From the NCBI RefSeq assembly GCF_905475395.1, contig NC_058341.1, positions 32,379,501 to 32,443,500 of the forward strand: a stretch of DNA of 64,000 bases, written 5' to 3'. Shown here piece after piece: positions 23,001 through 36,049 of the stretch (position 1 is the first letter of the stretch; each line of letters begins with the position of its first letter). This DNA comes from Chrysoperla carnea (Eukaryota > Arthropoda > Insecta > Neuroptera > Chrysopidae). Below the pieces are notes generated by a model. The model ran no database searches. It was given only the letters and a program-made list of their open reading frames with translations, and was not told the origin of the DNA. Both the position numbers and the translations under genes were made by a program.

Positions 23001-26000
23001 ATAAAACATTGTTGAAAAACATGTTTCATATTGCCAATATGAAGAATTGGATGCCACCAATTTTGGATACAATTATCAGTCTGAAAATAATAATTCCAAA
23101 TTGGACCCGAACTTAAATACTTCACGATAAAAATGTCTATGATGATCAATATTGCTACAGGTGGGGTCAATCTAAAATATAATATATTAAATAGTTCATT
23201 TGCTTAAAGGTGGGAAGAGAATTGTAACAGATTTAGCAAATAGAGACAAAAGTCATCTTCGACATATCTAGTTTAACTTGCACTTTCTTAAAGAATTGTC
23301 AGTGTCCTAAGAAAAAAAAATTATGCCAAACTTTTCCGACTAAGTTGGCTTGGCAATCTATTTTTTCTTGAAAAGATAGAAAGCTATAATTTCACGTAAA
23401 AATTATTCTGGTATCTCATGAGCCTAGTTGGTATCCCAATTTTGCAAATTAAATATAGCTCCGTCCTTCATTTTTACAACCACTCTCATTGGGCTACCCT
23501 ATAGCCCATTGTTTTTACGGGTCGCTTTATTGCAAAGTTAGAACTGGTTACCGATGAGACAAGTTATTTTACGGTTAGCTCCCGGATCATTATTCAAAGA
23601 CCTTTTTGCCTCTTTTTTGCTACTTGCGGATATAAAAATTCTGATAAACTTTTAACCTTAAGTAGCGTAAAAAATACATTAACGGAATATTAAAGCTTTT
23701 ATTTAAACTTCGATGCTTTAGAAATCCCATCATTAGAAGAGTTCCACTTAATGTAAAAAAAGTATCAACAGCTACACGAGCACTCAATGGTATTTGAAAA
23801 AAGATATTTGTTCCAAACTGAAAACAAAAAAATTTAAATAAAAAGTGGCCACCAATTCATTTCTATTCAAATTTGTGAATAGATTTAGGTATAGGAATTG
23901 TAATGAAATTGGATTGAAAACTATATTCGGATTGATTTTCGATTTATTTTGATAGCAATCTTGCACTTGTGTAACTTACTATTATTTATTTCTTAAGTAT
24001 AGTTCTTTGCAATTTGAACTAGTGTTCAACACAAAAGCGTAAATAGCATTGATCTGGAGAGTAAATGTCATTTGCGTAAGAAACTCAAATGAATACTTTT
24101 CGGTCAATTAAAACTTTACCTAAAGAACGAAGCCCAAATAATACTTACATTCCAATGTTCAAAACTATTCGCCGATATTGAAAGGTAATCCCATATAGCA
24201 CGATGTGCTAAAATAATCCAAATCATTGATAATGACCGAATACCATTAATACATTTGACTGTATCATTTGAAACATGTGTGCTTAATAGTCGTTTGAAAT
24301 TTGATACCAGCGAGAAGCATAATAAAATCGAATGTATTGTTTTTGGTAAAAACATTTGATCTAGAAGTAACATAAAAAATTAGTAAACATTTTTCACGAA
24401 CAAGTATGCACTCCCTAAATCTAAGCTTTGATCTTAACTTACTTTCAGGCTGATTTGTTGTGGCTAAATCGTAAATTGATATCATTACAAGAAGCGTAAA
24501 GTATATAACTATCAAAATCCTATAATTAGAAAGAAAATAGAGAGTTAAATAGCCTCGTAAACTCTGGATACAATACATCTTGAATCTTTCAATACTTTCA
24601 AAGTTTACTTACTAGAAGGCAACGTAACGATAGGTGGTTCTTTATGGTAGCCGGTTTGATTCTCGGCGTCAACACATCACAAACAACTATTTTAATTAAT
24701 GGTTATGATGGGCTAGTGTAGTGCAGTAAATGCACGAAGGGAGTGCACTCAGTCTCTCAAAATAATTCAGGAGCTAATAAATGGAATCATCAGCGAAAAA
24801 GGTGATAAGACACATGTATGGTTTCATAATGGGTCCTATGGCCTAAGTGTGTCTCATGTAGACAGCCAATATAACCCAACCTTACATGCTGTATGCTGTT
24901 CTCTGCGGTGAACCATAAAACTTACATGCCGAAAAGAAGGTACAATTGATGGTGTGAGCCATGGTTCATTACGACTATGTACTAGGGACCACAAACTTTT
25001 GTACCAAGGATCACAAATTTTTACCGATAGTTGTTTAATATTTAAATTCTAAAAATAATTAATATATAATGTGTAGGAATAATAGTGATTAAGGAGAGTC
25101 CGTTTCCATTGTTATATTTAAAAAATAGCACAGTTACTATACTATACTCTCTAATATAAGAAATTAATTTAAAATAAAGAATTTGGACGACACAATCGGT
25201 TCTTATATTGGATCTGTGGCAATAATATTGAACCATGGTTCCCTAGTTTGCATGAGTCGTAAGCCAAGAACAGCATAGTTCGCTCTAGCATTTTATACTT
25301 CAGCTTTACCCGATCTTTAAAATTGAACTAAGTACTTTTAACAATGGTTGAAAATATCATATTTACACGGAAATCCAAGTCCATATTGTTGGTGTGAACA
25401 TATTATCTTTCGAAGTACAAGCTTTTTCAAAAACAACTGCTTGAAATGGTGATATAACCATAGGTTCCACATATTTTTTTAGATCTTCATGTGTACATCC
25501 ATTTGGAACACACAATGAGAATGTTAAAGCTCCCATTTGTGTAGCGAGTAAATCAGTTTCCTTATAATTTCTTACCTGTTCATATAAATGCCACACAAAA
25601 CTATCGGTAACTTCCTAAAAATTTCAAAAATGCTTATGAAAAGAAATGAATTAAGCAAAAATAAATGTCAGATTTAGTGCCATTGTATCAGTTGTAGTGC
25701 CATTGTATCAGATTCCTACATCATGGCTTGCATTTCAGGCTTCTCAAACTTTTTCTCTTTATTTTCGGTCAAAAGTACGTAATTGCTGCTTCTGTTACGA
25801 AGCCGAACAGAAAGACAGAGTACTTTCTGTTTCTGCCTCCATACAGAAACAGAAAGTACGTACTTTCGGCCGAAAATAAAGAAAATTAATTTTTTGAATC
25901 AAACTGAGAGATAAACATTTAGTAGTTTCATGCATTTAAATATGCCAGATAGCGTTTAGGTGTACAAATAAAATATGTTTATGATTTAACTTCTTTTCAA

Positions 26001-26734
26001 ATATTGGTTCCTAATAACTGTTTCGAATAACGGCAAAATTTCATTATGTAAGGGAAAAAATTATCTTTATTGGTACGCCTGAAGTCATTTTGTATCAAAT
26101 AACTAAATTTCTAAAACTTAACCTTTTGAGAAATTAGTGTTTTAATCAAATCTTTAATTGCATCAAGTTCAATTTGTATTAAAATTAAACAATATTTTCC
26201 ATATATTTTCCGATCACCAAACGATTCTTCAATTGCCAAACATTGATCAAATGCACCCAAATCTACTATGTTACCACTTAGATAACCAGAATTTGGTTTG
26301 GATGATGCATCAAACACTAAAATAATACAAGGAAGTGAAAATAAATTTAATGCAATAAAATTCAAGTTAATCAAAACCTGGGGGTTTTCCTTATATTTTT
26401 CATAATGTGCTTTAAAATGTTTATACTCAATTTAAGTTGGACAAAAGAAAATAAAAAAAATCGTGGATTAAACAGTTTTCTTTGCTAAATACATTACGCA
26501 TTTTTAAATAAAAGATAACTTACTGCGTAAAGCCCAAGGTTCCATTTCTAATAATTCATCATGATATAATTTTGCATCAATTCTACATCTTTCACTAAAA
26601 TTTACATTTTGTTCTTGTAAGGTATATAAGTTTATGATACTTTCAGGAAAAACTGATGGTATTGAAATATTTTCAGCCAAAATATGTCGTGAAAATAAAA
26701 CATAATAAATTATACTAATTTTTATTAAATACAT
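20064..26734 (-). CDS. NRF-6-like membrane acyltransferase, gene A (divergent array member)
   Basis: Eleven exons join in phase from 26734: 26524-26734, 26123-26316, 25367-25614, 24443-24519, 24149-24360, 23657-23817, 22830-23171, 22317-22431, 21629-21961, 20542-20650 and 20064-20176, giving 704 residues. After a hydrophobic leader comes the extracellular NRF domain (DASSKPNSGYLSGN, FDQCLAI, GKYC, CVPNGCT). The acyltransferase-3 membrane domain follows, with CINGIRSLSMIWIILAHRA (the candidate catalytic His), VDTFFTLSG, LRYLRLTPP, SSGPIWNYYF, WYLAVDYQLF, YYRAGSWIIGL, LHRIVWSLIVSWIVFA and YLLHPLVQ. Two introns found in the other array genes are absent, and the usual GGPVNWFLS segment is replaced by an unrelated linker. 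The C-terminus is a unique 36-residue acidic, hydrophilic tail. The donor of exon 10 is the weak GTTAAG, which makes the last junction the least certain. Confidence 0.88.
21062..21575. mobile_element. Non-LTR/SINE-like remnant with duplicated tail in gene A intron 10
   Basis: The block starts with GACCGAGCTTTGCTCGGTAT and contains a repeated segment (ATTAACTACGATATACACC at about 21180 and 21238). It ends in a 96-base unit present twice (from 21381 and from 21477), each with a (TA)n run and CAAGAATTGCTCGTTTAAA. I recall similar ends from insect RTE-like LINEs and SINEs. It sits between the last two acyltransferase-domain exons without breaking them. Confidence 0.6.
24600..25030. repeat. Repeat-like, GC-richer block in gene A intron 3
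   Basis: The base composition differs from the surrounding AT-rich intron. Its right end (GTACCAAGGATCACAAA) resembles a stretch at about 53761-53778, which suggests an old dispersed element of unrecognised family. The rest of intron 3 (to 25366) shows nothing. Confidence 0.4.
25751..25885. repeat. Nested hairpin in gene A intron 2
   Basis: Outer arms at 25751-25781 and 25857-25885 (core TTTATTTTCGG, then AAAGTACGTA) enclose a perfect 16-base inner hairpin, GTACTTTCTGTTTCTG at 25820-25835 with its complement at 25844-25859. Just to its left, TAGTGCCATTGTATCAG occurs twice (from 25677 and 25695). Confidence 0.75.
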
Positions 26735-29706
26735 TATTTTAAATTATTATTTAAAAATGAAATATGTGCTATTTAAATGTTTATATACCTACGAAGAAAA
26801 TACATGACAATTTTAAAAAAACTCAGAGTTAGATTTAAATAATTTTAGAATCGATTGCTTTTTGTGGTAGTTACAGGTACACAAAGAAAATTGGAGTATT
26901 ATTCGAGAAAATAAAATATTTCATTTAAAATTTGATGTCTAAATATTTTCAATATCAAATAATCCGATATTAAAAGTCAAGGAATTTATAGTGTGCATTA
27001 GCCAAGAGGCAGATAAACGGTAGATTCTTATAAAATGCTCCTCAGATATACCAATGGGATGCAAATGTGGATTATTCCGTCCTTTTCTCCGTTCTTAGAA
27101 ATTGATCACGTATCATTCATTATTCTGTTTCGTGATTTTTGTGATCCTTAGAATACATTTTGGGGATTAAATCAGTAAAACATAATGTAAAATTGAAATT
27201 TTACTTATCGGCAACGGCACAAGGATACAGTTTAATCACTTATTCAATGATATTTTCCTTTAACTATCCCTTGTTAGATTCTTAAAAGATTATGTTTTAT
27301 TAAAGGATGACATAATTAAATCTTCAAAAAGTGGTCCATTTCTAGTTCTGGAACAATAATGATTAGATATTAGACCTGAATTGTTAAGATTGACGTATAA
27401 CATTACGAGTTAATAAAATTTCTGTTGAGTAAAATATTGATTCTATACACCAAAATTTTTAATTCGGTTCTGAATAAACAAAAAAAAAGGCACGCGTGAG
27501 GGAAAAAGTAAAAATTTTTGGCTAATTATATATAATTACAATACCTACTTTAATTTTTAATTAGAGATTATGATTAGGTATTGCAAGGCTTGTAAATACA
27601 AATTAATATTAAAATTTGCGTGAAAATTATCAATACAAGGACAAGCGAATGTAATTTTCAAATTAAATACAATTGTGTTAAGTTTTCTTTATTAGGTCAC
27701 CAGTAGCTACGAACAACGTGAAATTGACTGTATTCAGGCCTTAAGATGCGTCAGAAATGAATTTCCCGTTTTTTAAATATTGATTGGAAAAATTTTTGTT
27801 GGTTGTTTCATTTTTAACATCTAAATTTTATCTTATAGTGTCCCGAAATCTTGCATGTAAAGTCCCGAAATCTTGCAATACTCCTAAAAGTTGTTGGGTT
27901 TCCTCCTAAATTATAATCTTCATAAAGGGAGTATTGGCTATCTCTTTTTATGTAAAAATGTTTTGGCAAATTTCCTATTTCGAAAAAAGGTGCTTGGCTT
28001 GATGGCTTTTAAAATTATCTACCTAATTAATTTTGTTAAATTTTTATTTAGATATTTGCGATAAAGAACTTAAAAGCCTATCTATTTATTTCGCTTTGAG
28101 TATTTACAAGAACGTAAGTAATTAATATTGAATTGATAAGTTATCTCGCGGTAAAATTCCTATGAATTTGTGACTTAAAAGAAGATTGATTTAGGCTTAG
28201 AAATGTTTATCATTAAGTTTAAACTAGTTATCAACTAGTACACTACTCGACACTGATTTATCAATCTATTCCGACTAATAACCTTCTTTGAGCCAATTAG
28301 ATAAGGTTTTTAAATCGAAATGCAAAAAAATTTAATCCACTATGAAAGCAATGTATTAGACAAGCAGCCCTATCAAGTTTAAAGAGTGATGTTATTTTTC
28401 TCTAGTTGGGAAAAAACATGCGTTATTTGCACATGACTCGATCCACGTTACTGTAAAAAATAAAATTGTATAAATTACAAACGCTGAAAAGATAAGACTA
28501 TAGCGCTGGCTTGCTACATTTTTTTTAAAAAGTTTTAAAGGGTTTTGATTTTTTATTAGCGTCGTTATTTTTATCTAGCTTAGTTATTTTTATCTAGTGT
28601 CGATGTAAACACTTAACCCATTTTAAAATAATGATCACTTTGAAAAAAGTTTTGAATAATTAAATATAAGTACCATTGCTTTTTTTTTTTAAAGCTAATT
28701 GATTATCCAAGACGCTTTTAAGCTTATTATTAAGTGACGTAATGAACACGTGAATTCATAGAAACATGTCTAAAAACGTGTTTATTTATATTATTAGAGC
28801 TAGAATAAAATGTAGAAGCTTGTTCCTTGCTAAAAAAAAGAAGAAAAAAAACTTTGAAAGAGAAAATTTATTAACCGAATTCTTTATTACAAAGCATGTA
28901 ACCATGTAAACATAATAGAAACAACGACTCTACATCATTAATTATTTAGATAATAGTTTGATTGCTGGCAGATATTACAACGCGTTTAACGATAAATCAT
29001 TGCTATGAAATGCGGTATCGTATCTAATTAAACTCTATTATTACTGCCCATTGAAAAAATGTTCTTTATGAATTACCGTTAAGCGTAGTTCTTTCAGCCT
29101 AGGCCTCATCATAAAATATCTAAGTTTATTATTGGGCTTGGTAACTCATTTTATTGAGGTCAGAAATTTTAGAGGCTTTTAGGATGGTTACGTCTCACAC
29201 TATGAGACGGTATTTTTAGATTTGAAAGCGGATAACTAATCTTTCGGGGCTTAGACCGTACTTCTTCACGGGCTAGAAGGTCGTGCTCTCACGAGATTTT
29301 GTATACAAAACTTGAGTAAAGGTGAGTAAAGGACACGACCTTTTTCACTTGCATTAGCTGGTAAGAAAATTGACAAAGAATATATTTTACCTTGCCATGA
29401 ATATACATTTTTGTTTAATATGTTGTGATTGAAGTGAGATTCAAGTTTCAGGAATTTTTTTTTTATAAAAAATAAAATCAACAGATCCCAGGAAATTAAT
29501 TAAGCGTAATAAGACTAAAACAAAAACTTTCCAGCATATTTTTTAAATTTAACATAAAAACAGTACAAAATTAAAGATATTAACTAAAATAATAATTTAA
29601 TATAAAAATATAAATAAAAGGTCAATTAACAATTTTCTTAAAATAATAAATTAATTTTCAGTTCAAGCTTTCATAAAGGTACAATCGTGATATTTGAAAG
29701 TTTTGA
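26735..29706. other. Intergenic between gene B (3' end) and gene A (promoter)
   Basis: Three kilobases of AT-rich DNA. I find no exon with family sequence. A direct repeat of TCCCGAAATCTTGCA lies at 27841-27878, and TTATTTTTATCTAG is repeated near 28565-28600. No other structure was recognised. Confidence 0.5.
26775..26787 (-). promoter_or_regulatory. TATA-like box of gene A
   Basis: TATATAAACATTT reads on the minus strand about 45 bases before the start codon, at the place where B to E have similar boxes. Confidence 0.5.
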
Positions 29707-32700
29707 TCATTTCACTTCTTTTTTACCAGATCTTTTTGTTAACATACCACCAACTGCAAATTTAAATTAATATACATTTAAGATTTATATTCATTATTAT
29801 ATAAATTGATATCGTGAACGGCCAAAAACATTATTAAATGAAAAAATACAAAAAATATTTAACTATTGTACATCAAAACGGTTTTTTATTACCAGATAGC
29901 GTTCGTACATAAGCAATTTAACGCGTTATATTAAGGCATCCACCCAAATATCAACTAAATTTTGCTAAAATACGCTTTGCTAAAATACGATTATTACCAT
30001 AATTTAGTGTTTTATGTGTTTATCAAGTTTAACATTTAAGTTGATGTGTACAATAGCTCTTTATATTGATTGTTCGTGTTTGGTATGATTGACTTACCTC
30101 CTCCGATTATCAAATTATCGATGACAGCGAAAGGATATTCAAATGTTAAGACCCATATGATTGCCAATAAAAATGTTATACAAGTTGTTCCGAAAAATTG
30201 AAATAACTAGAAAAAACATTAATTGTTAATTTTTTTTCTTCAAATATTTGTCAAATATCAATGTGTTATTTACGTAATTTGGCCCTTATAGTCAAGTTTA
30301 TAAAAATATGCTTTTATACAGGCTGCTTTCAAAAGCATTTCTTCTTTTCGGATCATATTGCAATCGAAATAGACTAACTGCCTATATGTTCAAATATTTT
30401 GATGACATCTCTTTACGATTACCGAAGCGGCTAATATCACGAGATAGACTTGCGAGATTCAAAGGGACAATTCCTTCCATGTAAATGTATATAGCCCTTT
30501 CTAATGGTATGGCTGTAGAAATTCCCCCGGTTTCAGTGATAAACGCATAAAGGATACACGCTAAGAAATACATGGCGTTTACTACAATGCTGATATGGTA
30601 TAGAGATAGATACTATGGTATCTACATTAAATAAGTAATATTACCAGTATGGGCCTGATGCCCATACTGCATTGACTTGTACGCCATAACTATTGCTAAT
30701 GTTAATATTCCCTCAATGGTCCGTTCACATCGATACTGACATAGTGATATCCATAACAAATTTCTTACCGTGTATCTATTGATAGATTGCTCTGTTTTTT
30801 TTATCAATTACAATGATATAAAGGTATTGAGGGTTCCTTCTCAAATTATAAAAAAAAAAAAAGATTTAGTGATAATAGGAGTTTTACTTACCACAGCCAT
30901 ATTTGAAAAATATGTATTTGTTCGAATATTTCCAGTACGAACATTTTGTATTCCCATGTGGAGTAAATATATGGAATATGTAAGTTTTGCGAAAACTTGG
31001 AACACAGATAACGATAAAAACCAATTCACTGGACCTAGAAAATAATTTGGTGTAAATTTTGACAAAATGGAATATTGAAAAAATATCAAATACTAATTTA
31101 AATACCTCCATAGCCATGCATACATGCGAAAATTATCCAGCTAAGAGCAAGTCCCCAAATATTTCGATGTAATCCAACGAACAACGCCTCATAAGCTTCG
31201 TGTCTTACATAATCTGTTCGCATTGATTTATAATTGCCGAATACAATAAACAGCATTACAACAGCCGTAAGAAGCCATAATAAAGCAACTAAAATCTAAA
31301 ATTAAAAGTATTAAATTATTACTATTCAAACACAGAAAAGAGTTCAATAAAAAATACTTACTCGATTTATCCGAATAACCTTATTTTTTGTATTATATAA
31401 AATGTATCCCAAGAAAAGTCCTACAATCCATGGACCAGCACGCGCATATGTTTGTGCATAATATACTTGGAAATAATCTCCTCCCCTAGAAGAACAATAA
31501 TTAAATAATTAGGTCTGTTATCGTCTAATAGAATCAAACTATCGATTTTGAGGATAAGATTGTTATTAAGATATCAATCAATGTGGAGAAAACGTATCGA
31601 ACGCTTCTTACATCAGGTTATAGAAAATTTTAATGAACACTTTACAAGAGTTCAACAGAATAGGAATCAAGTGTGGAGGAGAGAGGCTATAAAATAGAAA
31701 TAAAAAGCAATTCCAGAAAAAGCTTTTCTCCTTCTGTAAGAAAAATAAATTCCAGAATTACGTATTATCAATTAGGTTTTGTTTGTCTCAAAGAACTAGA
31801 CTGGTTTAGGTACTTCTTAGATATCATTTCGACGGCACTGAGGTTCAAGTAAGCAAGAATACATGCGAAAGCTTAAAAAAAAGATATGAGCTAGATCAAA
31901 AACATTCAAACTTAAAAACAAATTCAACTTACTCTATACGCACACCCAAATGGTACTGCCATGCAATGATGGTTGGTATTATTGTAAAAATTATCATTAA
32001 CGATGAAAATAAATATGGCACATATTTAGGCCAATATTTTACACCTAATAAAATAAGTGGTGAAAATATGAACAACTGCATATCTACTGATAAATACCAA
32101 GTTTGGCCAACACACTGGAAATAACAATTTTTATTTAAAAAGTGTAAAAAGTATCTTTTCTTTGCTCCTTCAGCCTGCTACATATAATAATTACTTACAT
32201 CTTCGCCGGCATTTACATAATTTTGTATGTATAAAATACTGGACCACCAGTATTTCTGGCATGGTGTTTGCAAGCCGTTACTAGCGTCATGCCAAATAGG
32301 TCCTGAACCCATATCCGTTATTAATGTTATGTAAATTAAAATTACAGCCAAGTACGCAGGTGTTAATCTAAAAAATTGATTTCATTTTAAATGGCTTGAT
32401 TTAATGGATATTTTATAGCAAACTTTATACCTTACGTAACGATGAAAATACATTAATGGAACATTAAAAGGTATATTTTTTGCTTGAGATTTTAAAAATC
32501 CATACATTAATAAACAACCACTCAAAACGAAGAATGTGTCCACCGATACAGTGCTTCCCATAACAAACCAAGCCCATGGCTCTTTTTGTGCCCACTAAAT
32601 TTAAAAATAAATACATGTTAACATCAGAAAGTTTGGATCAGCAGATAGAAATTTTACAATATCTACCTAGTGGTATAATTTTTTATCAGGACTTGGATGG

Positions 32701-34890
32701 TTTAAATTTTATTTCGTACTCTCACGGTTTGGGGTTTATTAATAGTTGAAACATTTTACTCACATGAAATAAATCAATCTGATTTACTAATTCTTGATGT
32801 ATAAAAGTTAAAAATTCATGCCCGTGGATAATCCATAAAATACTTAAGAATCGAATACCATTTAAACACGGCAACTGATCAGAATTCTTATTAATTCGTA
32901 TTAAAGATTTAAAATTTGAATACCATGAAAACGCAATCAATATTTTATGCATTGGTTCTGTAATTGTAAAAAAAAATATTGTTAGAAAATCGTTATAATA
33001 TATATCATCCTGTTTTTAGGTATATTCCACACCTAGAGGTGACACAGTTCTTACCTCTTTCCGTGTAATATAAGTAAACATCATAAATTGTACTGGATAA
33101 CACAAAACAAGCTATTCCAATAAAAATTATTCTGAAAAAGTACAAAATTTTAATCGAATAATTGACGTGAAAAATGGTCATGGTTTAAAATTGATGAATG
33201 GTCTGTGTTCTTCTAGTGTTTGGCGTTTATATCAAATATTTTGGAACTAGGTTCCTTATCGCTATTGTATCACTATGTTCGGTGGATGGGAGCTAGGCAA
33301 AAAAAAAAAAAAAAAAACAACGCCGATCATCGCTCGAAACTTCTGTTTTTAGTTTATTATATTAAAATAATAATATTCTTCTCAATGAGGCCATGGTGGG
33401 GTACGATTCCGTTTTTCATGCGGAGGGTTGTCAAGTCAAAATCACCATCCACGTTAGTAATTTAAAAAAAATGCATACATTATACGTTTAAGAAAATAAT
33501 TAGTCAAGTCTACTATTTGGATATCCAATTCGATTTTTGGGTAGTAACAAAATGACTCACATTACTGTCCAGTCTCCTCCATCAAGCATTGGTGATGAAT
33601 CTAAACTATGACAATCGTCTTCAGTTACATCATATACTTTAGGATCTGATAAAATCGGATTTTTTGGTAATTTAAAATATGAATTTAAATGTGCCTTAAC
33701 ATCTTCAGCTGTACATCCATTTGGAACACAAATTGACCAACGGAAAATGATATCACCCAAAAAAATTGCTCTTGGTGCTATGAACTATAAATGAAAATAT
33801 ATAAATTATATTATTCCAGGTTTTTGATAATTTTCAAATCGATGAATATGTTTTATATGTATAGGTTTAGTTGTTATCCATTATTCTAAATTCTCGCGCT
33901 TAAACTCCTTATTATTTCAATTGTAAGTGATTGAATATGTACAAATCGAGTATGTAAGAATAATGTAAACGACATTTCTCCAGCTGGCTAATCTGATTCC
34001 TTGTGGAACTACTTTTTAAAGAAAAATTAGTTTTAGATACTTAAAAGTGCAAAAAATTTTGTAAGGTGGTGCTTGTTTCAGATAACAAAAAAAAGATAAA
34101 ATAAAAAAACAAGTTTTTATAACTTACCGGTTGCACAGCGTTTTGTATTTTTGGGATAATGTTTTCAATATCACTTTCCCAAAATTCGTTTCTCCGAGAC
34201 AATGGTATTGTTATTTTTGTATAACAAAATTTACCACTGATTGAATCAACTTTATACTTTACAGCTAAACATTGATCAAATTGACCCATATCCGCAAAAT
34301 GTCCAGATAGAAATCCGGATTGCAGTTTTGATGAAGCATCAATCACTGTAAAAAAAATATTATCATGCATTATTTATATTTATGCCCAAAATTTACAGAC
34401 TTTTAAAATTGCCAAAATTATTCGAACTATGTGCAATTCTACACAGAAAAAATTGAGATAAAACTTTTATTATTGTTATTTTATACTTTGGAAATATTAG
34501 TAAATTAAATTTGTAAAGAAACTTTACACCCCGTTTCACCCGGCTTAGAAAAATTGTTTGAATAACTTTTCCCAATACACAAAATATCCTTTTCCATTGT
34601 TGTTACATATACTAACATTAAAAAAGACGTTGTTCGCTTAAAGGCTTAAAAATTTTCAATTAGTTCGTAATTTATAAGAGTTTCTTACTTTTTTTCGACC
34701 AAAATTCATTTTTGGTTACTAAACTATTATAATAAATATCACTTTGTTTTTTACATAATTCACTTAAATTGGCATTTGATTGCAATGTATAAAATTTAAT
34801 CAAATCAAAATCAGGTGCCAATGGTTGACTTTGTGATTTAATTAGAAGAAAATTTGCACATAACAGTGCAAATAATAGAAAAAATTTCAT
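29707..34890 (-). CDS. NRF-6-like membrane acyltransferase, gene B
   Basis: Thirteen exons join in phase from 34890: 34689-34890, 34128-34345, 33561-33784, 33055-33131, 32764-32957, 32431-32594, 32199-32367, 31933-32114, 31362-31485, 31106-31295, 30892-31034, 30098-30206 and 29707-29753, giving 680 residues. It begins with a signal peptide ([20 protein letters not shown]). The NRF domain follows (residues about 45-215: [41 protein letters not shown]). The acyltransferase-3 domain has [100 protein letters not shown] and YSIYLLHMG. It ends with a last helix ([11 protein letters not shown]) and a basic tail, TKRSGKKEVK. The first in-frame ATG was chosen: the upstream ATG of C and D is CTG here. 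Confidence 0.93.
33299..33317. repeat. 19-base poly(A) run in gene B intron 3
   Basis: An uninterrupted A19 follows a GC-richer stretch that ends GGATGGGAGCTAGGC. It could be the tail of an inserted retroposon, but no parent sequence is recognised. The rest of intron 3 (33132-33560) shows nothing else. Confidence 0.4.
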
Positions 34891-34970
34891 TTTGAACTTC
34901 AGCAAAAAAAAAAAAAAAAAACAGTTAATAAAAACAAATTGATCAATTATTAGTTTTCTAATAACTGTTG

Positions 34971-34986
34971 AAATATTTATATAAAC
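34971..34986 (-). promoter_or_regulatory. TATA box of gene B
   Basis: GTTTATATAAATATTT reads on the minus strand about 85 bases upstream of the start codon, and the flanking bases (AGGTTTATATAAATATTTCA) are shared with C and D. The expected transcription start would be near 34945. Confidence 0.6.
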
Positions 34987-35053
34987 CTATATATTTAAAT
35001 TAAGGTAGCCAAAATAAGATAATTTTTTATCTGTACTATCATTTGGATTATGT

Positions 35054-35084
35054 AAATTACGTATGCAAATTGCATACGTAATTT
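35054..35084. promoter_or_regulatory. Near-perfect palindrome with an octamer motif upstream of gene B
   Basis: Two exact 15-base arms (AAATTACGTATGCAA and its complement) flank one base. The centre contains ATGCAAAT, the POU/octamer consensus. It lies about 165 bases upstream of the gene B start codon; gene C has a single ATGCAAAT near 41973, at a similar distance. Confidence 0.45.
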
Positions 35085-36049
35085 TAATTAGTAATAATCT
35101 TGTAAATATATTGTTAATACAATTCTTACAATAATATAAATTAATTAATTAGTTATCGAAAATGCGTAATTATAATTCTAGAAATAGTGTTATCGTGTAT
35201 ATTTATGCAATTTTGCTCTTGATTGAGCTATTGAATCTTCACTTGTATAGTGAAAAGTCCGTACATAACAACATGAATATGGTAAATGGCTAACAGTAGA
35301 GTAAAAGATGTTACAAAAATCGGCTTATAAAGGAAAATGATAGAAACCGCTTGCATTTTTGTAAAACGTCATGTGATTCTCAGGTGTCAGATATCATTAA
35401 TAAGACATGAGTTAGTGGTGCAAATGTTTTTATTTGTTAATAAACAATAAATTTTTAATTCAATGAAATGATAAATGTAAAAGTTCACAATAGGCAACTT
35501 GTATGAAGTTAATGTTAAGTGTTTGTCAAATAATCGAAAATAAATATACACGTATAACTTATACGTAATTCAAGTTGCCTATTTATTCAAGTTGATCTGA
35601 TCAAAAGTTGACACTCAATTTACAAAGTAGAACTGTAGTGAGACGATTGCTTGAACGCAAAATGGCCGTATGTTATTGGAGAATGATCCGATATTTTTTT
35701 AATCTGAAAAACAATGTGCTTATACGTGCATTCCAACATCACTAATAAATTATATCTTAAGTACTAAAATATTATTATTTAAAATATTTAAATAATAGGT
35801 TTTTTTAAAGTAATTATCGTATCGATTTTGATTACTCATAGAGTTGTAAATGATTTGATTTGAAATTAAATATTTAAAAAAAAAATTATCTGATTCTTGT
35901 TAAATTTACATTATTTATATACCTAGGTCATTCAAACCACTCGCGCCACCGGTAACACGTGTTATTATCTCCGGACAAAATTTCTTTTTAAAAAATAAAA
36001 TGAACTCTTGAAATATTCCAAAAATATCTTCAAACTAAATGGCCTAGTC

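Noticed and set aside
30770-31045. 91-residue plus-strand open frame
   Set aside because: It is the antisense shadow of gene B exon 11, which has the family motif YSIYLLH on the minus strand.
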